From assembly GCA_015183035.1 (NCBI GenBank), contig JACZZP010000007.1, forward strand, positions 1,736,001 through 1,800,000: a DNA stretch of 64,000 bases, read 5' to 3'. This document shows, piece by piece, positions 13,341 through 27,020 of this stretch. Within the stretch, counting starts at the first letter, position 1. Each line of letters begins with the position of its first letter. The position numbers and the translations under genes were made by a program. Below the pieces are notes generated by a model. It made no database searches. It was not told where the DNA came from and saw nothing but the letters and a program-made list of their open reading frames with translations. Source of the DNA: Meloidogyne chitwoodi. Its lineage: Eukaryota > Nematoda > Chromadorea > Rhabditida > Meloidogynidae.

Positions 13341-16300
13341 ATGTTATTTTTTGGATTAAATTTAACATTAATTATATCAATATTTATTTATTCTTTAACA
13401 TTATTAATTGGTTTATTTGGTAATTGTTGGGTTGTTGCTTCTGTTATGAGAACAACAAAAAAAGGAATTTCTAGTATTGGAAATTGTCATCACAGTGGAA
13501 TTCCTAGTGTTAGTCCTTCTGATAGATTAAGGTTTTTATTTTATTTTAATTAATTAAATATTTTATTTTTTAAAGAAAATATATTTGGTTATTAGCTTTT
13601 GTTGATTTATTTGTTAGTGGCTCTTTGTCTATGCGTCTTTGGAGTTTAATTTTTCCACAACAAATTTTTTGTAAGATTTTTTTTTAATATTTATTTATTT
13701 TTAAATATTTTTTATATTTTTTAGCTAATTTTTGGTGTCAATTTAGTTTTGGTATTGATAATATTTTTAAACTTTGCTCAATTACTTGTTTGGCCTGTAT
13801 TTCTATTGAACGATTTATTACTATTAGAAAACCTTTTAATAATAAAGTAATTAAATATTAAATATTTATTTAATTAAATTCAAGTTATTAGAGAGAAGGA
13901 TTACCCCTAAAATAATTAAAATAATTTTACTTTTTTAATTTCTTTCTTTTAAAGGTTCGTCGTTTAGCAGTTCAATTAACTCCATTATGTGCCATTTTAT
14001 CAATTGGAACGTGTGGTGCATCAATTTTATGGTTATCTTTATATTCAGTTAAAGCAACTAAAAATGGTTTAAATTGTACAATAAAAAGCTCTTCTTCTCT
14101 TTTGGGAAATTGGTTAGCAACGAGTATTTTGGCTGTTGGTTTTAGTGTTCAATTAATTTTAATTTCTTCTAATTATGTTAGAATAATTCATCATGTTAGA
14201 AGAAAATTTTGGCAAAGAAAAGCTAGAGGTGTGTTTTTAAATAAATTAATAAATTTATTTATTTATAAAACTGGTCAGTTCAGTGCAATATATTCTTATT
14301 TATTTATTTATTTAAAAGTCTCAAATTAATTTTAAGTAATTTTCTTTAATATTTATATCATTTAACTCTTCTATATCAAATAATATATAAGAAGATTGAA
14401 TTAAAAGTATCAGAAAGTATTTTGCACTGAACTGTCCTTCAGTAGTTTAGAGAAAGGACAAATTAATAATAAAATTAAAATAAAAAATTGTAAAAATTTT
14501 TTATTTTATTTTTTAAATATTTAAAAATTATATTTTTTAGCAGTTGCCAATTCTTTTTCTTATGCTACATCAAAATCATTGGGTCAATCAATGTCTGTTG
14601 ATAGCAGAAGAATAGCTTGTGGAACAGCTAAATTATTACCCTCAAATTCTTCATATAGCAATGGAAGTTCTTCAAATAGTTGTACAACAACAATAAATAA
14701 TAAAAAGAAACGTCCATTAAATGCTTTACAACAAATAGCCTCTGCCCAACAAAATTTATTTATTGCAACAGTTCCAGAACCTCGTTATATGAGAGAAATG
14801 ACTACAGCGATAATGAGAGTAGCTGCTTTTCATTTAATTTGTTGGCTACCTTTTTGTTTAATTCAATTAGTGCCATCACAATTATTTGAATCAAGTAAAT
14901 ATATATTTTTTTAATTTTTTTAATTTATCTAAATTTCAACATTTCAGTTATCCCAAATTTTGGTTTTGACACTCTCAAATTGAGAACAACATTTCCTCTT
15001 CGTATTTTTGGCTCAATAGAGGATAACAATGAAAAGTCTGATTCAATAGAACAAATATCTTCTGCATGGTTAGCATTTGGTGCCAATTGGTTGTCTTATG
15101 CTAATTCAGCAGGAAATTGGGTTTTATATGCAGCATTGAATAGAGATTTGCGATCCATTATTAAGTGAGCAATTTTTTTAAAGTTTTGAATTTTTGGACA
15201 TTTTGTTTTTTGGACATTTTGAATTTTAACAAAATATCTGAAATTTAACATTTTGACAATTTAAAAATTTAGAGCCTGCTCCGAAAGACGTCAAAAACGT
15301 TATAATATCCCTCAACAAATTCAACAACAAAATTCCCAAGCACACCATTCCTCTGGTGGTGGAAGTATTCGAATAAAATGCTCTCCAGGAAAATGTGCTC
15401 AAAATAATAGTGTTAGTAATATTAGTGGAAGAAGCAGAAATGGGGCATTTCAAGTCTTTCGATTCTTTTATTCGTTGAATTCTCATCGATCTTCTGCTTC
15501 GGTAATTATTTGAGAAATATTTAAAAAAACGTTGAAATCTTCTCATAATTTTACTTAAGCCCTAATTGGTATTTTATCTTACCTTAGAATTCCCATTTTT
15601 ACTACTAAGTTCCTAATTATCAAAATTCAAAGTTGAGATAAGAATAAAGAATATAAATTATTGAATCTTAAAAATTTAAAATTTTTATATTAAAAAAATA
15701 AATAAAATTCCCCCAAAATAGATTGAAGCTGATGGAAATTCAACAGCCACAATATTACCTGTAGCTCAAAACTGTTGTGTTTGTATGTGTGGAAGTAATA
15801 ATGTTCAACAACATCTTTTAAGCAATAATAATAATGATAATAAAACAATAAATCCATCTAGTACAAATAAACCAATTTGTTCACCAAAAAACAGCAATAG
15901 TTTATTACTTTTACATGCGGGAACGTCTTATTCTGCTTTGGCACTTTGTTGTGCTGAATGTAACTGCAATTGTGGAGGTACTAATTTTTTGTAAATTAAA
16001 TCTTTTAAATATAAAATTTATTAACTTATTTATTTTATCAACTTTATTTTTTTCTTTCTATTTATTTATTTATTAAATTTAGGTCAATCAGTCCGAAAAC
16101 ATTCAGCCCAATCTGCCATTAGCAACCTTTTTTATGGTGGTGGTGAAAAAACCTCAATAACAACAACACTTTCTTCTGCCTCAACATTAGCTGCTTCAGC
16201 AATAGCTCGTCGTTCTCCTCAAACAAATTTATCAACAACAGTAGGAGAATTTGGATGGCGTGATGGTCGTGCACATACTTTTTGTGCTCCTATTAGTAGA

Positions 16301-16612
16301 GCTATTCCTTCAATAAATAATTCAACAAAAATATCAACAAAAACTTCTACAGCAGCTCATTTACGTGTTGCTCAACAAATTATTACAGCTACATTTCATG
16401 GAGGAGATTTAAATGAAAAAATAGAAAATAATAATAATAAAGGAATAAGACAAGGAAGAAGAGAATCAGCTGCTGAAAGAAGAGAACTTTTTGCACAAAT
16501 GAGAGGAATAAATAATAATAATAATATTCTAATTTCTTCTCCTCTTCCACCACCACCACCAATCAGAATTGGTTGTCCTTCCCTTGAAGAAGTAGATGAT
16601 GGAAATGAATAA
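13341..16612 (+). CDS. Rhodopsin-family (class A) G-protein-coupled receptor, orphan
   Basis: Seven-helix receptor of 755 residues. Exons: 13341-13531, 13576-13670, 13725-13846, 13955-14228, 14541-14894, 14948-15164, 15273-15501, 15722-15977, 16083-16612; the phase closes exactly. Class A landmarks: GN in helix 1 (LIGLFGNCWVV), LAFVDL in helix 2, Cys100 at the top of helix 3, ERF in place of DRY at 124-126 (CISIERFITIRKP), CWLP in helix 6 (about 328), and NSAGNWVLY in place of NPxxY in helix 7. The third intracellular loop is long (roughly residues 220-310) and Ser/Asn-rich; the C-tail of over 300 residues is Ser/Thr-rich with a Cys cluster (VCMCG; CCAECNCNCGG). The ligand is not inferable; a neuropeptide-like receptor is the likeliest guess. 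The start is the only in-frame ATG before helix 1. Confidence 0.85.
14273..14437. mobile_element. Foldback (MITE-like) sequence in GPCR intron 4
   Basis: Inverted repeats GGTCAGTTCAGTGCAATAT (14273-14291) and ATTTTGCACTGAACTGTCC (14419-14437) match at 17 of 19 positions and enclose AT-rich sequence within the 312-base intron, the longest of this gene. I find no convincing target duplication, so the superfamily is unknown. Confidence 0.5.
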
Positions 16613-16834
16613 ATAAAATTAATTATTATTTTATTTTATTAAAAATCTCAAAGCCTTTATTTTATATTTATTTATAATAAATTTTTATTTATAATAAAAT
16701 TTAAAAACATAACTTTAAATTTATTATTTAATACCTCAGTCACAAACTCCCTAGAACATGTCGAATAATAGATTAAAATTTTTCAAAAATAAAATAACAA
16801 ATTTAAAAATGATTAACAACCAACAACTATATTG

Positions 16835-16925
16835 TAAATAACAAAGGAATAGAACTTACGTCAAGGTCAATATCCTAGACTAACACACTAACCACTCAAC
16901 CATACTAATCTTGAAGGTAAGCAAT
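16835..16925 (-). repeat. Degenerate tRNA-derived (SINE-like) segment
   Basis: Read on the minus strand, TATGGTTGAGTGGTTAGTGT resembles the D-arm/A-box of a tRNA, and about 35 bases on AAGTTCTATTCC resembles a B-box/T-arm. The anticodon stem does not pair well, so this is not a working tRNA. It may be a pseudo-tRNA or the head of a SINE. Confidence 0.35.
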
Positions 16926-17024
16926 TTAATTATAGTTAAGTCTTCCAGTAAAAATTTTTCTCCAAAAATGTCATTTTGTGTAAATTTTTTACTTTTTCCT
17001 GTAATTAGGTTCAGTAATCAAAAA

Positions 17025-17058
17025 TTGCCGTAATTTTTACGGATCGTAATTACGGCAA
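17025..17058. repeat. Short perfect hairpin
   Basis: TTGCCGTAATT (17025-17035) and AATTACGGCAA (17048-17058) form an 11-bp stem with a 12-base loop. It is 150 bases beyond the carboxylesterase stop codon, so it might be a 3'-end structure or a tiny transposon relic. Role unknown. Confidence 0.6.
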
Positions 17059-17205
17059 AACCCTACAAAAAATTAATTAAAATGAAAAAAGAGTGAGAAA
17101 TAATTAAACTTTAAATAATATTTGAAATAAAGAAAGGAAAAGAAAAAAGAATAGAAGTATAGAAAACCGGAACAAGTCAACTCTGTAATATTATATGTTT
17201 TCCAA

Positions 17206-19585
<2,380 letters not shown>

Positions 19586-20704
19586 TTTGTTATAAATTTT
19601 TAAAAAATAAATTTTAATAAATTATTTAATTTTTAAATAAAATAATGAATATACATATAGGTATATATTTATTTCATTAATTTATTGTATATAGGTAGTT
19701 TACTTAATTGTATGTTTATTTAATTTTATTTAAGTAATTAAATACTTGATTAACATTAAATTAATAAAAAAACAGTTGTTCAAATTAATTAAAATAAATA
19801 TCTTTTATTTCAATTTAAGTAATTATTAGATACATATATATTTCTAAACTATATAATTGAGTAATACTTAAGTCAAAAATTTATAATTTTTTAAAATTAT
19901 TTTTTTTTATATTTTATTTTTCGCGCTATGTTTTTTATATGTATTCACAATACATGGCTTTTCAAAGATTTAAAAAAGAAAAAAATAAATATTAAATAGT
20001 TAAATCCATGACTTTTATATAAAAAAATAATAATTAAATAAATGAATATTTTGAATTTTTATAAAATAAAAAATAAATTAATTTAAAATCTTTTAAATAA
20101 AAAATTGGAAAATTTAATTTTAGTACTAAATATTATTATAATAAATATTATAATTTTTATTAAGTAATAATAAAGTAATAAAAAGTTTACACTTTTATAC
20201 GAGTTTGTTTTTCAATAAAATTAAAATCCACGATTTATTTTTATAAAATTTTATTTACACAATTTTCTAATGTTCACAAAAGAAAATTTCCGTACAAAAA
20301 TTAAAGTTAAAAAAACTAATTTGATCGTCAAAAAAGTTAATTTTATTTTAATAAAAATATTCGTTTAAGAAATGGAATGCGATTTGTCAGATTAAAAATA
20401 TTTTATTAAAATTTTATATTGAATAAAGAAAATTACTATAAACAAAAATAAATAAATAAATAATTCTAAAAAATATTATATTGACTGACTGAGACGGTAG
20501 GGACTGAAATGGCAGGGAAGAAACGTCGTGATGAATCGTCTCTCAGAAAAAGGTGAAGAGAAAGAGTGAAAAACAAAAGAAAGAAATTAGGTTGAAGGAT
20601 AAAGAGATGGAAAATGAATGTGTATTTAGAAATCCGTCTAAAATATTTGTTATTTTATTTTTAGTTTTTTATTATTTTTATCTTTGTTTAAATTTTGACA
20701 GAAA
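19586..20704. other. Divergent promoter region, carboxylesterase / NDC1
   Basis: About 1.1 kb between divergently transcribed genes. It is AT-rich, with a balanced patch at 20490-20640 (GACGGTAGGGACTGAAATGG and purine-rich sequence) just upstream of NDC1 that may be promoter or 5' UTR. TTTTGACAG immediately before the NDC1 start could be a trans-splice or intron acceptor. I could not extend NDC1 into this space. Confidence 0.5.
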
Positions 20705-22503
20705 ATGGACGAAAAACCAATTGTAGTTGATCCTCAAACACAAATTGATGAACAAGCACTTCGTCGAGCATTTATGGTTAATTAAAAAAATATTTTTAAT
20801 TTATAAATAAAATTTATTAAGCGTTGGCTTTTGTTTATCTCATTCAAAAGAGCTTTTGATAATTTCAAAGAATTTACTCGTCAACCAACAGTTTTAGGCT
20901 TAATTTTACTTGTTTGTTTATTAAGCCCATCTACATTTGCTTTTCACTTATTTTTTAATAAAATGGGGTTCAGCTTTCGTGATACACTTATTGTATGTTT
21001 TAAATATTAAAATTTAATAAATTATGTTAATGATTGTATGGATAAATAAATTATCTTTAATTTCAGTGTTCATTGTGCACTCCTGTTATTCTTCTTATTA
21101 TTTCATTTATTATTTATCTACAATTTTCTGAGTCTCTTAGACATTTTCTTTTCGTTAGGGTATTTATTCAATTTTTATATTTTTAAATAATCTTTTTTAA
21201 GATGCTCAATTTTACATTTCCTGAGAATTACTTTACTATAGCATCAAGCAGAAGTTTGGATTTTGCATCACCTATCGTTGTTGTTCATGCTTTAAAATCT
21301 AGTGATCCAATAATTCGGGTTAACATTATTTTATATTTTTAGTAAAAAATAAATTTAGCTTTATGGCTTAAAACAACTTCAAAGGACTTGTTGTGGAACA
21401 TCAATGCAAAGGATACCACTTTATTCTTTGAGCCAACCAGGTTTTTTATTTTTTTAAGTTATATATTACTCTTTCAAAGAGATTTTGATCTTATAAGTTT
21501 TCTTCCTGGTTATTTTATAATATAAGACAACTTTAATATTTTTATTTGTTAATTTTTAAAAATTAGGTGAACATCCACGTAATTGGCTTGCACTTCGTGA
21601 AGTTTCAATTCAGCTTATTCAGGATGTTATTTATAATTTGCAACAACAAACTAAACTTCATTTTGCTGGTGTTGGTGGGAGAAAAGCAGCAATTGCAGAA
21701 TATATTGATAAGGATGGATCTTTTTCAACAAATTCTCAGATTGAGAATGTTTCTCCAACAATTGTTTTGAATGAACTTTATGAAGGACGGCGTTCTTTAT
21801 TTATGCCTCCGGCATTAAAACCTCGATCAGCAGGTTTTTATTTCTTAATTTTTGTTAATTTGGGTTGAAATAATTATGGTAAATATTACATAGTTTTAGT
21901 TTTAATTTTTTTAATTGGCTTTTTTGATGTCTAATGTGTTTTTTTTAATTTCATTATTTCCTTTTTAGAATAATTTCATTAATTAAAAAATTTCAGAGCA
22001 ATTTCAAACAGAATTACAACCACGTAAAGTCATTCGCCTACCATCTTTTGTTGAGACGTTATTATTAAAGGCGAGCAGACTTTTCTTTATTTTATTCCAT
22101 TCGCCAATTCTGGGAGTTTGTGACACACTTTGTGCACTTTTAGCTATTAAAGGTTTTTAATTTTTTGTTTTTTAATGAATAAAATTTAAAGTTTTGTCTC
22201 TTACAATAATTCACTCAATCAGAGAGGATCGATTTGGTGTTGTTCAAAAGGATTTGAAATTGTGTATATCAAAGCTGACACGTCTCTCTATTGCTATTGA
22301 TGCTTATGTTCATGCTAGAAGAGTTAGTATATTTTATCTAAAATTTTTTAGTTTAATTTTGTTTAATAATTAAAATATTATTATTATTTTAGAGAAGCAC
22401 TACGCCTAGTAATATAAACCAATTTAATGTACATCTTCTTGATGTGGAATTGGCTGTTGCACTTAAGGATATTCGTACTGTGTTTGAACCATATATTGAG
22501 TAA
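20705..22503 (+). CDS. npp-22: Nucleoporin NDC1 (NPP-22-like), short form
   Basis: Transmembrane nucleoporin of the NDC1 family, which anchors nuclear pore complexes in the pore membrane. Exons: 20705-20776, 20822-20992, 21067-21159, 21202-21318, 21359-21440, 21567-21833, 21997-22152, 22192-22322, 22393-22503; 399 residues, in frame throughout. Diagnostic blocks: YSLSQPGEHPRNW (about 173-184) and SIREDRFGVVQ (about 328-338), both close to the vertebrate NDC1 C-terminal half, plus a C-terminal helical tail. Only two clear membrane segments are present (about 50-75 and 85-100), against six in vertebrate NDC1, so the first four helices are missing from this model. Either the nematode protein is shorter, or upstream exons are unrecognised. 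The stop lies 324 bases before the PUS3 start on the same strand. Confidence 0.8.
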
Positions 22504-22826
22504 AAATTTTTATTTTTTAAATATTTTATTGAAAAATTATTTTTAAGTGACCTGAAACTTCACCCGACAGAGGCTGAAGTGTTTCGAATGCTTACCTAAA
22601 ATTAATGTTTTTTTAGTTTTTTGATCTCTTTGTCATAAATATTTACAATTTCCAAAATTTGCGTTCTTTTGGCCATTTAATTTTAAAAACTACGGGAAAT
22701 AAATTATTTTGTTGCAATATTTCTAAACGTTTATTTATTTCTTTACTTTTTTTGCGGAATATTTTTTTGTTGGAATCTTTTTATATTAGAATTTTTAAGC
22801 ATTTTTTTTTAATTTTTAATATCATT

Positions 22827-24595
22827 ATGACTTCAATAAATATCAAAAAACAACGTCCTTTCGATTTTTCAAAGTATCCAAAAAGACGAATTGCAATAAT
22901 GTTTCTCTATCTTGGTTGGGACTTTGATGGCATGGTTAGACAAGAAAATACTTTAAATACTGTTGAACAGGTTTTAAATGTTAAATGATTCTAAAAGTAC
23001 TAAAAACTTCAGACCTTCTTTAACGCTCTTATCCAAATAAGGTTAATAGAATCTGCAGAAAGCTGTGATTGGACACGTTGTGGTCGAACAGACAAAGGCG
23101 TATCGGTATTAAAATTTTTTATAACTGAATAAATCTTCGATATTTTGGCATTTCGTCAAGTAGCAGCGTTGACAGTCAGGTTATTTAACATTAAATTTTA
23201 ATTTTCAATTGTTTCAGGTCAACGGATGTGTCCAACGATGATTGTTTCTGGCCGGCGAGTAGTCACAAGTCTGAACAATGTATCAAATCAAAGCAGGAAT
23301 TGCCTTATATTAAAATGTTCAGTTTCTTAAATATATTTTTTTTATTTTTATAATTTCCAATGATTTTTTTGCAAACAAATTATTAATTTAATTAAAAAGG
23401 CTTAATGGTGTTCTTCCAAAATCAATACGAGTAATCGCCTTTTCTTCAGTTGACAGAGATTTCAGGTAATATTTTTTGTTTTAATTTAATAAAAAATGCT
23501 TAAAAATTGTAAGTGCACGCTTCGACTGTGTTGAACGTGTCTACACATATGTTTTTCCTATGGCAATGGCAATTAATGTTTTGGTAGTTTCAAATATTCA
23601 AAAAAGTTTAATTTTAAATTTTAGGAAATGAGCAATTCATGTCAGCGTCTAATCGGATCACATGATTTTCGTAATTTTTGTCACATTGATAAAAATTCTG
23701 GTCGACTCGAAATGTCTTATATTCGAACAATAAATAATGCAATAATTGAAAAATTAAATGATAATTTTACTAGTGAAAATAATTCAGAATTTACTCTTTT
23801 GAAATTAACTATAAGTGCAACCGGTTTTTTATGGCATCAAATTAGATGTATTGTAACAATACTTTATGAAATTGGTTGTGGGAATGAAAAGCCCGAGGTT
23901 TATTTTTTGTTTTAAATTTTATTTTTTTTAATAATTTAAGTTAATTGATCAGCTTTTGGATGTTGAAATTTTTCCATCAAGGTTTTTTTAAGATTAAAGC
24001 TTGATAAGCCTTTTAAATAAATAATCTCCTTTTTTCTTTTAAGACCCCAATACAAGCTAGCAAATGAACTTCCTCTTTGCCTTTTTGATTGTACTTTTGG
24101 AGAGGGGAAAGTAAATTGGCAATTTGATAGAAGCACAATCTTCAGTGTTATTGGTCATTTAATAAAATGTTATATAATAAATCCCTTTTTAGAGACGCTG
24201 CAAAAATTGTGGGCTGAACATCAAGTGAAGTAAAATAAATTTTATTTCTTTTTTGGAATTTCTTTACATTCTTAGAGCCTCTAATATAAAACAAATGATT
24301 GGTGGACTTGTAGGAATGACTAATGTAAAAATGGCAGATAAAGTAACTAATATAATAAATGTTAAAGGATTAGATGAATTTATCAAATCTGGACCAGCAC
24401 AAAAGGTTTTAGAAATTTTTATAAATTCTTACATCGAATAATGTCACAGCGATTTTTCAGAAATATGAGAAAATGGCAACAAGGCCGCGTTGTATGAGTC
24501 TTTTAGAAGTTCGTGACAAAATTAACAGAAAAAGAAAATCAGAAAATTTTGAAGCTTCTGATGAAACAGAAATGGATGAAAGTGAAAAAAGCTAA
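22827..24595 (+). CDS. pus-3: tRNA pseudouridine(38/39) synthase PUS3 (Deg1)
   Basis: TruA-family enzyme that isomerises U38/U39 in the tRNA anticodon arm. Exons: 22827-22970, 23013-23105, 23148-23179, 23218-23316, 23400-23465, 23514-23583, 23625-23897, 23941-23981, 24044-24144, 24193-24229, 24276-24405, 24461-24595; 406 residues. Evidence: RRIAIMFLYLGWDFDGM, catalytic Asp75 in CGRTDKGVS, LNGVLPKSIRVIAF, SARFDCVERVYTYVFP, GSHDFRNFC and GFLWHQIRC, all PUS3-like. Frame and homology need exon 3 to start at GCA 23148 (SAFRQVAAL), but the bases before it are TTTTG, not TTTAG, so the acceptor is non-canonical or one A is lost. The tail is basic and Lys/Glu-rich. It may share an operon with NDC1 just upstream. 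Confidence 0.88.
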
Positions 24596-24682
24596 CGTAC
24601 GTATATGCATATATAAAATTAAGAATAATTTAAAAATATTATAAAAATCTAAAATTTTAAATAATACGAATTTAAATATAAT

Positions 24683-25606
24683 TTAGCAACATTTTCTCCT
24701 TCGTTCTCGTACCTCTTCTGTTTCTTCCACTATCCTTATGCTTCGTCGTGAACCACTGTGACGCTTCAGAATATTTGCTATTTGATTTTCTTGTTCATCA
24801 AAAACAACAGATTTTTCGCGTGCTTTTTTCAATAAAGCTAAAAAGTTAAATTTAAAAGTTTAGAATCTGTTAGTTATTTTTTAGATTTGATAAAAATTTA
24901 AATGTTTTTTTTCTAAAATTATTATTTATTTCAAACCTGTTGCAATTGCATCAAAAATTTCATCGACGCCTTCATTAGTTTTCGCTGAACACTCAAAAAA
25001 TTGTGTGTCAATTGACGAAGCATAACTGAAAAATATAAAGTATTTTAGTACGATAATTATTATAATCTTAATTAAAATCCAATAAGAAATTAAATTTTAT
25101 ATTAGGATACTTACCTTTCTGCTTCATCCCTTGAAATAACTCTAGATGCTTCCAAATCAACCTTATTTCCAATCAAAAATAAAGTAACTGAGTCACCTAA
25201 CATTTGCAACAATTCTTCTACCCATTTCTTTACCCTATCGAATGAATGTCTATCAGTAATATCATAGACTAGAAGAGCACCTGTATAAAAGTTATTATAA
25301 AAATTTAAAATTAAATAAAAAACCATGACTATCTCTATAATAAATTGGTCCAAGTGCATGAAACCGTTCCTGACCTGCAGTATCCCAAATAGCCAATTCA
25401 ACCCTTTCATTATCCACAATTAATTGTTTGCTAGCAAAGGCTGCTTGTACAGTGGAAATATGGTCATTAATAAACTTAAAATTTTAATTTTAAAATTAAA
25501 AATAAGAAAAAACTTTATTTTCGGTGTAACGTAGAATTAATGAAGTTTTACCAACAGCACCTTCGCCTAGAAGAACTACTTTAAAAGATTTTGCATAAGA
25601 TTCCAT
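24683..25606 (-). CDS. rab-21: RAB21 small GTPase
   Basis: Rab-family GTPase acting in early-endosome traffic and integrin uptake. Minus-strand exons: 25606-25514, 25474-25324, 25280-25115, 25025-24937, 24837-24683; 217 residues, phase closes. Nucleotide-binding motifs are complete: GEGAVGKT (14-21), switch I Thr39, WDTAGQERFHALGPIYYRDS (61-80), NKVD (120-123), ECSAK (about 147-151). The phrase FHALGPIYYRDS is typical of RAB21. It ends RRKCC, a double-Cys prenylation signal. The 3' end lies 87 bases from the convergent PUS3 stop. A confident, apparently intact single-copy gene. Confidence 0.95.
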
Positions 25607-27020
25607 AATTCAAATAGATGCAAAAAATTGTAAATAATAACACTAAAAATGAAGAAATCAATTTTTATTAATAGAAAATCAATGAAAGATAATTGAGTAT
25701 TTCTGTGGGATTCCTCCCGGTATCGATTTTTAAAATAATTCCGACTCGCGAACCAGAAATGTGATTTTGCCGGGCTTTAATATAAAATCAAAATAGTTAA
25801 TTTTAAAATATATTATATTTTAAAACAGAGCTGCCAGATCTGAGGATTTATCCTCATTTTGAGGATTTTAAGATATTGATGAGGATTTTTTTTGAAAATG
25901 AGGATTTGCGGATTTTTGTGGTTTTTTGAGGATTTTTGACATTTTTGGGTATTTTTTATGTTTTTTTCAGAAATTTATTAAAAATTGCTATTTTTGGGTA
26001 AATTTTGGTAACTAGATTGCAAAAATTTCCCAAATTTTTCGCCTGCGGCGCTGAAAAGGTAATTTTGGTTAACTAGAGTGCATTAGATCTCCAAAATTTT
26101 TCGGGGTCAACCCAAAAGATTCAACCAATTGGGCCAATCACTTAAACGGAAAAGTAATAAAACACTCCCAATAGATCCAAGTTTGTGAAGTACCAACCAG
26201 GGGCGGGCGCAAGATAAATTCTGCAAAACTCAACGTAAGGCCAAAAATGAACGCAAAAACGCAAGAACGAAAATTTTTTATTAATTAAGTATTTGCCATT
26301 TTTCCATCAAAATCAATATATTATGATGCAAAAACAATTTTTTTCAAAATTTTCATTAGTAGGGTTGTTTCGGGTCACCTAAAATTCCTCAGCACATCAT
26401 TTTGGCGGTGTAGTCTAATAGAGAAAAATATGAACAATATTAAAAAATTTTCCATTATAATTAACAAATTTATTATTTGAGGAATTTTGCCCAAAAATGA
26501 GGATTTTTTCCTATGAATTTGAGGATTTTTTCCGAGGATTTTCGTTTTTTCATCTGGCAGCTCTGAATATATATGTATCTAAGAAATGATAGATCAAAGT
26601 TTTTTAGTCTTTTGCAGTGTTGATAGGTCAATAATATCGTTGTAATTTAAAGAATAATTGTTATACAATTTTGCTTAAAATATTTGGAACATTTTTTTAG
26701 GATCTCACTTAAGATGTAGCGAATGGTTAAGGAGTCGCTCGACAAAAAACCACGCAAACAAAACATTGCTCTGGAAAAACGGAGGATTTTTGGAATAACG
26801 TGAATGGGAGGTGGTTGGGCGGTAATTTATTCAGTCGGTTTAGCCATTTTGCTAGAACGGTGTTTTAGCTTGACAGAATTAAAAAATGTTAATCTCTATA
26901 AAATGTCTATATATGCCAAAATATTTATCAATTTTTAAATTTGTGTCACATCAGAATTTAAAGGCATAAATTCTAATTTTCTTGTAAAGTAACAATTTCA
27001 ATATATATTTTTTAAAAGTT
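25607..27020. other. Intergenic repeat-rich region
   Basis: Upstream of RAB21 and downstream of the GKYY-repeat gene. It contains a 740-base transposon-like element (25826-26565) and, from about 26600, non-coding sequence that reappears inverted near 59120-59540. No additional gene seen. Confidence 0.65.
25826..26565. mobile_element. hAT-like non-autonomous element
   Basis: Perfect 14-base terminal inverted repeats CAGAGCTGCCAGAT (25826-25839) and ATCTGGCAGCTCTG (26552-26565). CAG...CTG ends are common in hAT-type elements. Inside each end lie several same-direction copies of the word TGAGGATTTT (at least five on the left, three on the right). No transposase frame is visible and no clear target duplication remains, so the superfamily call is tentative. 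Confidence 0.6.

Larger units (their letters stand above)
16613..17205. other. Intergenic region with tRNA-like remnant and hairpin
   Basis: Space between the 3' ends of the convergent GPCR and carboxylesterase genes. AATAAA-type polyadenylation words follow the GPCR stop. It contains a degenerate tRNA-like segment and an 11-bp hairpin, listed separately; otherwise no gene. Confidence 0.6.

Noticed and set aside
26730..26790. tRNA-like GCGAATGGTTAAGGAGTCGC as a second SINE
   Set aside because: No B-box follows; the segment is explained as part of the duplicated flank.
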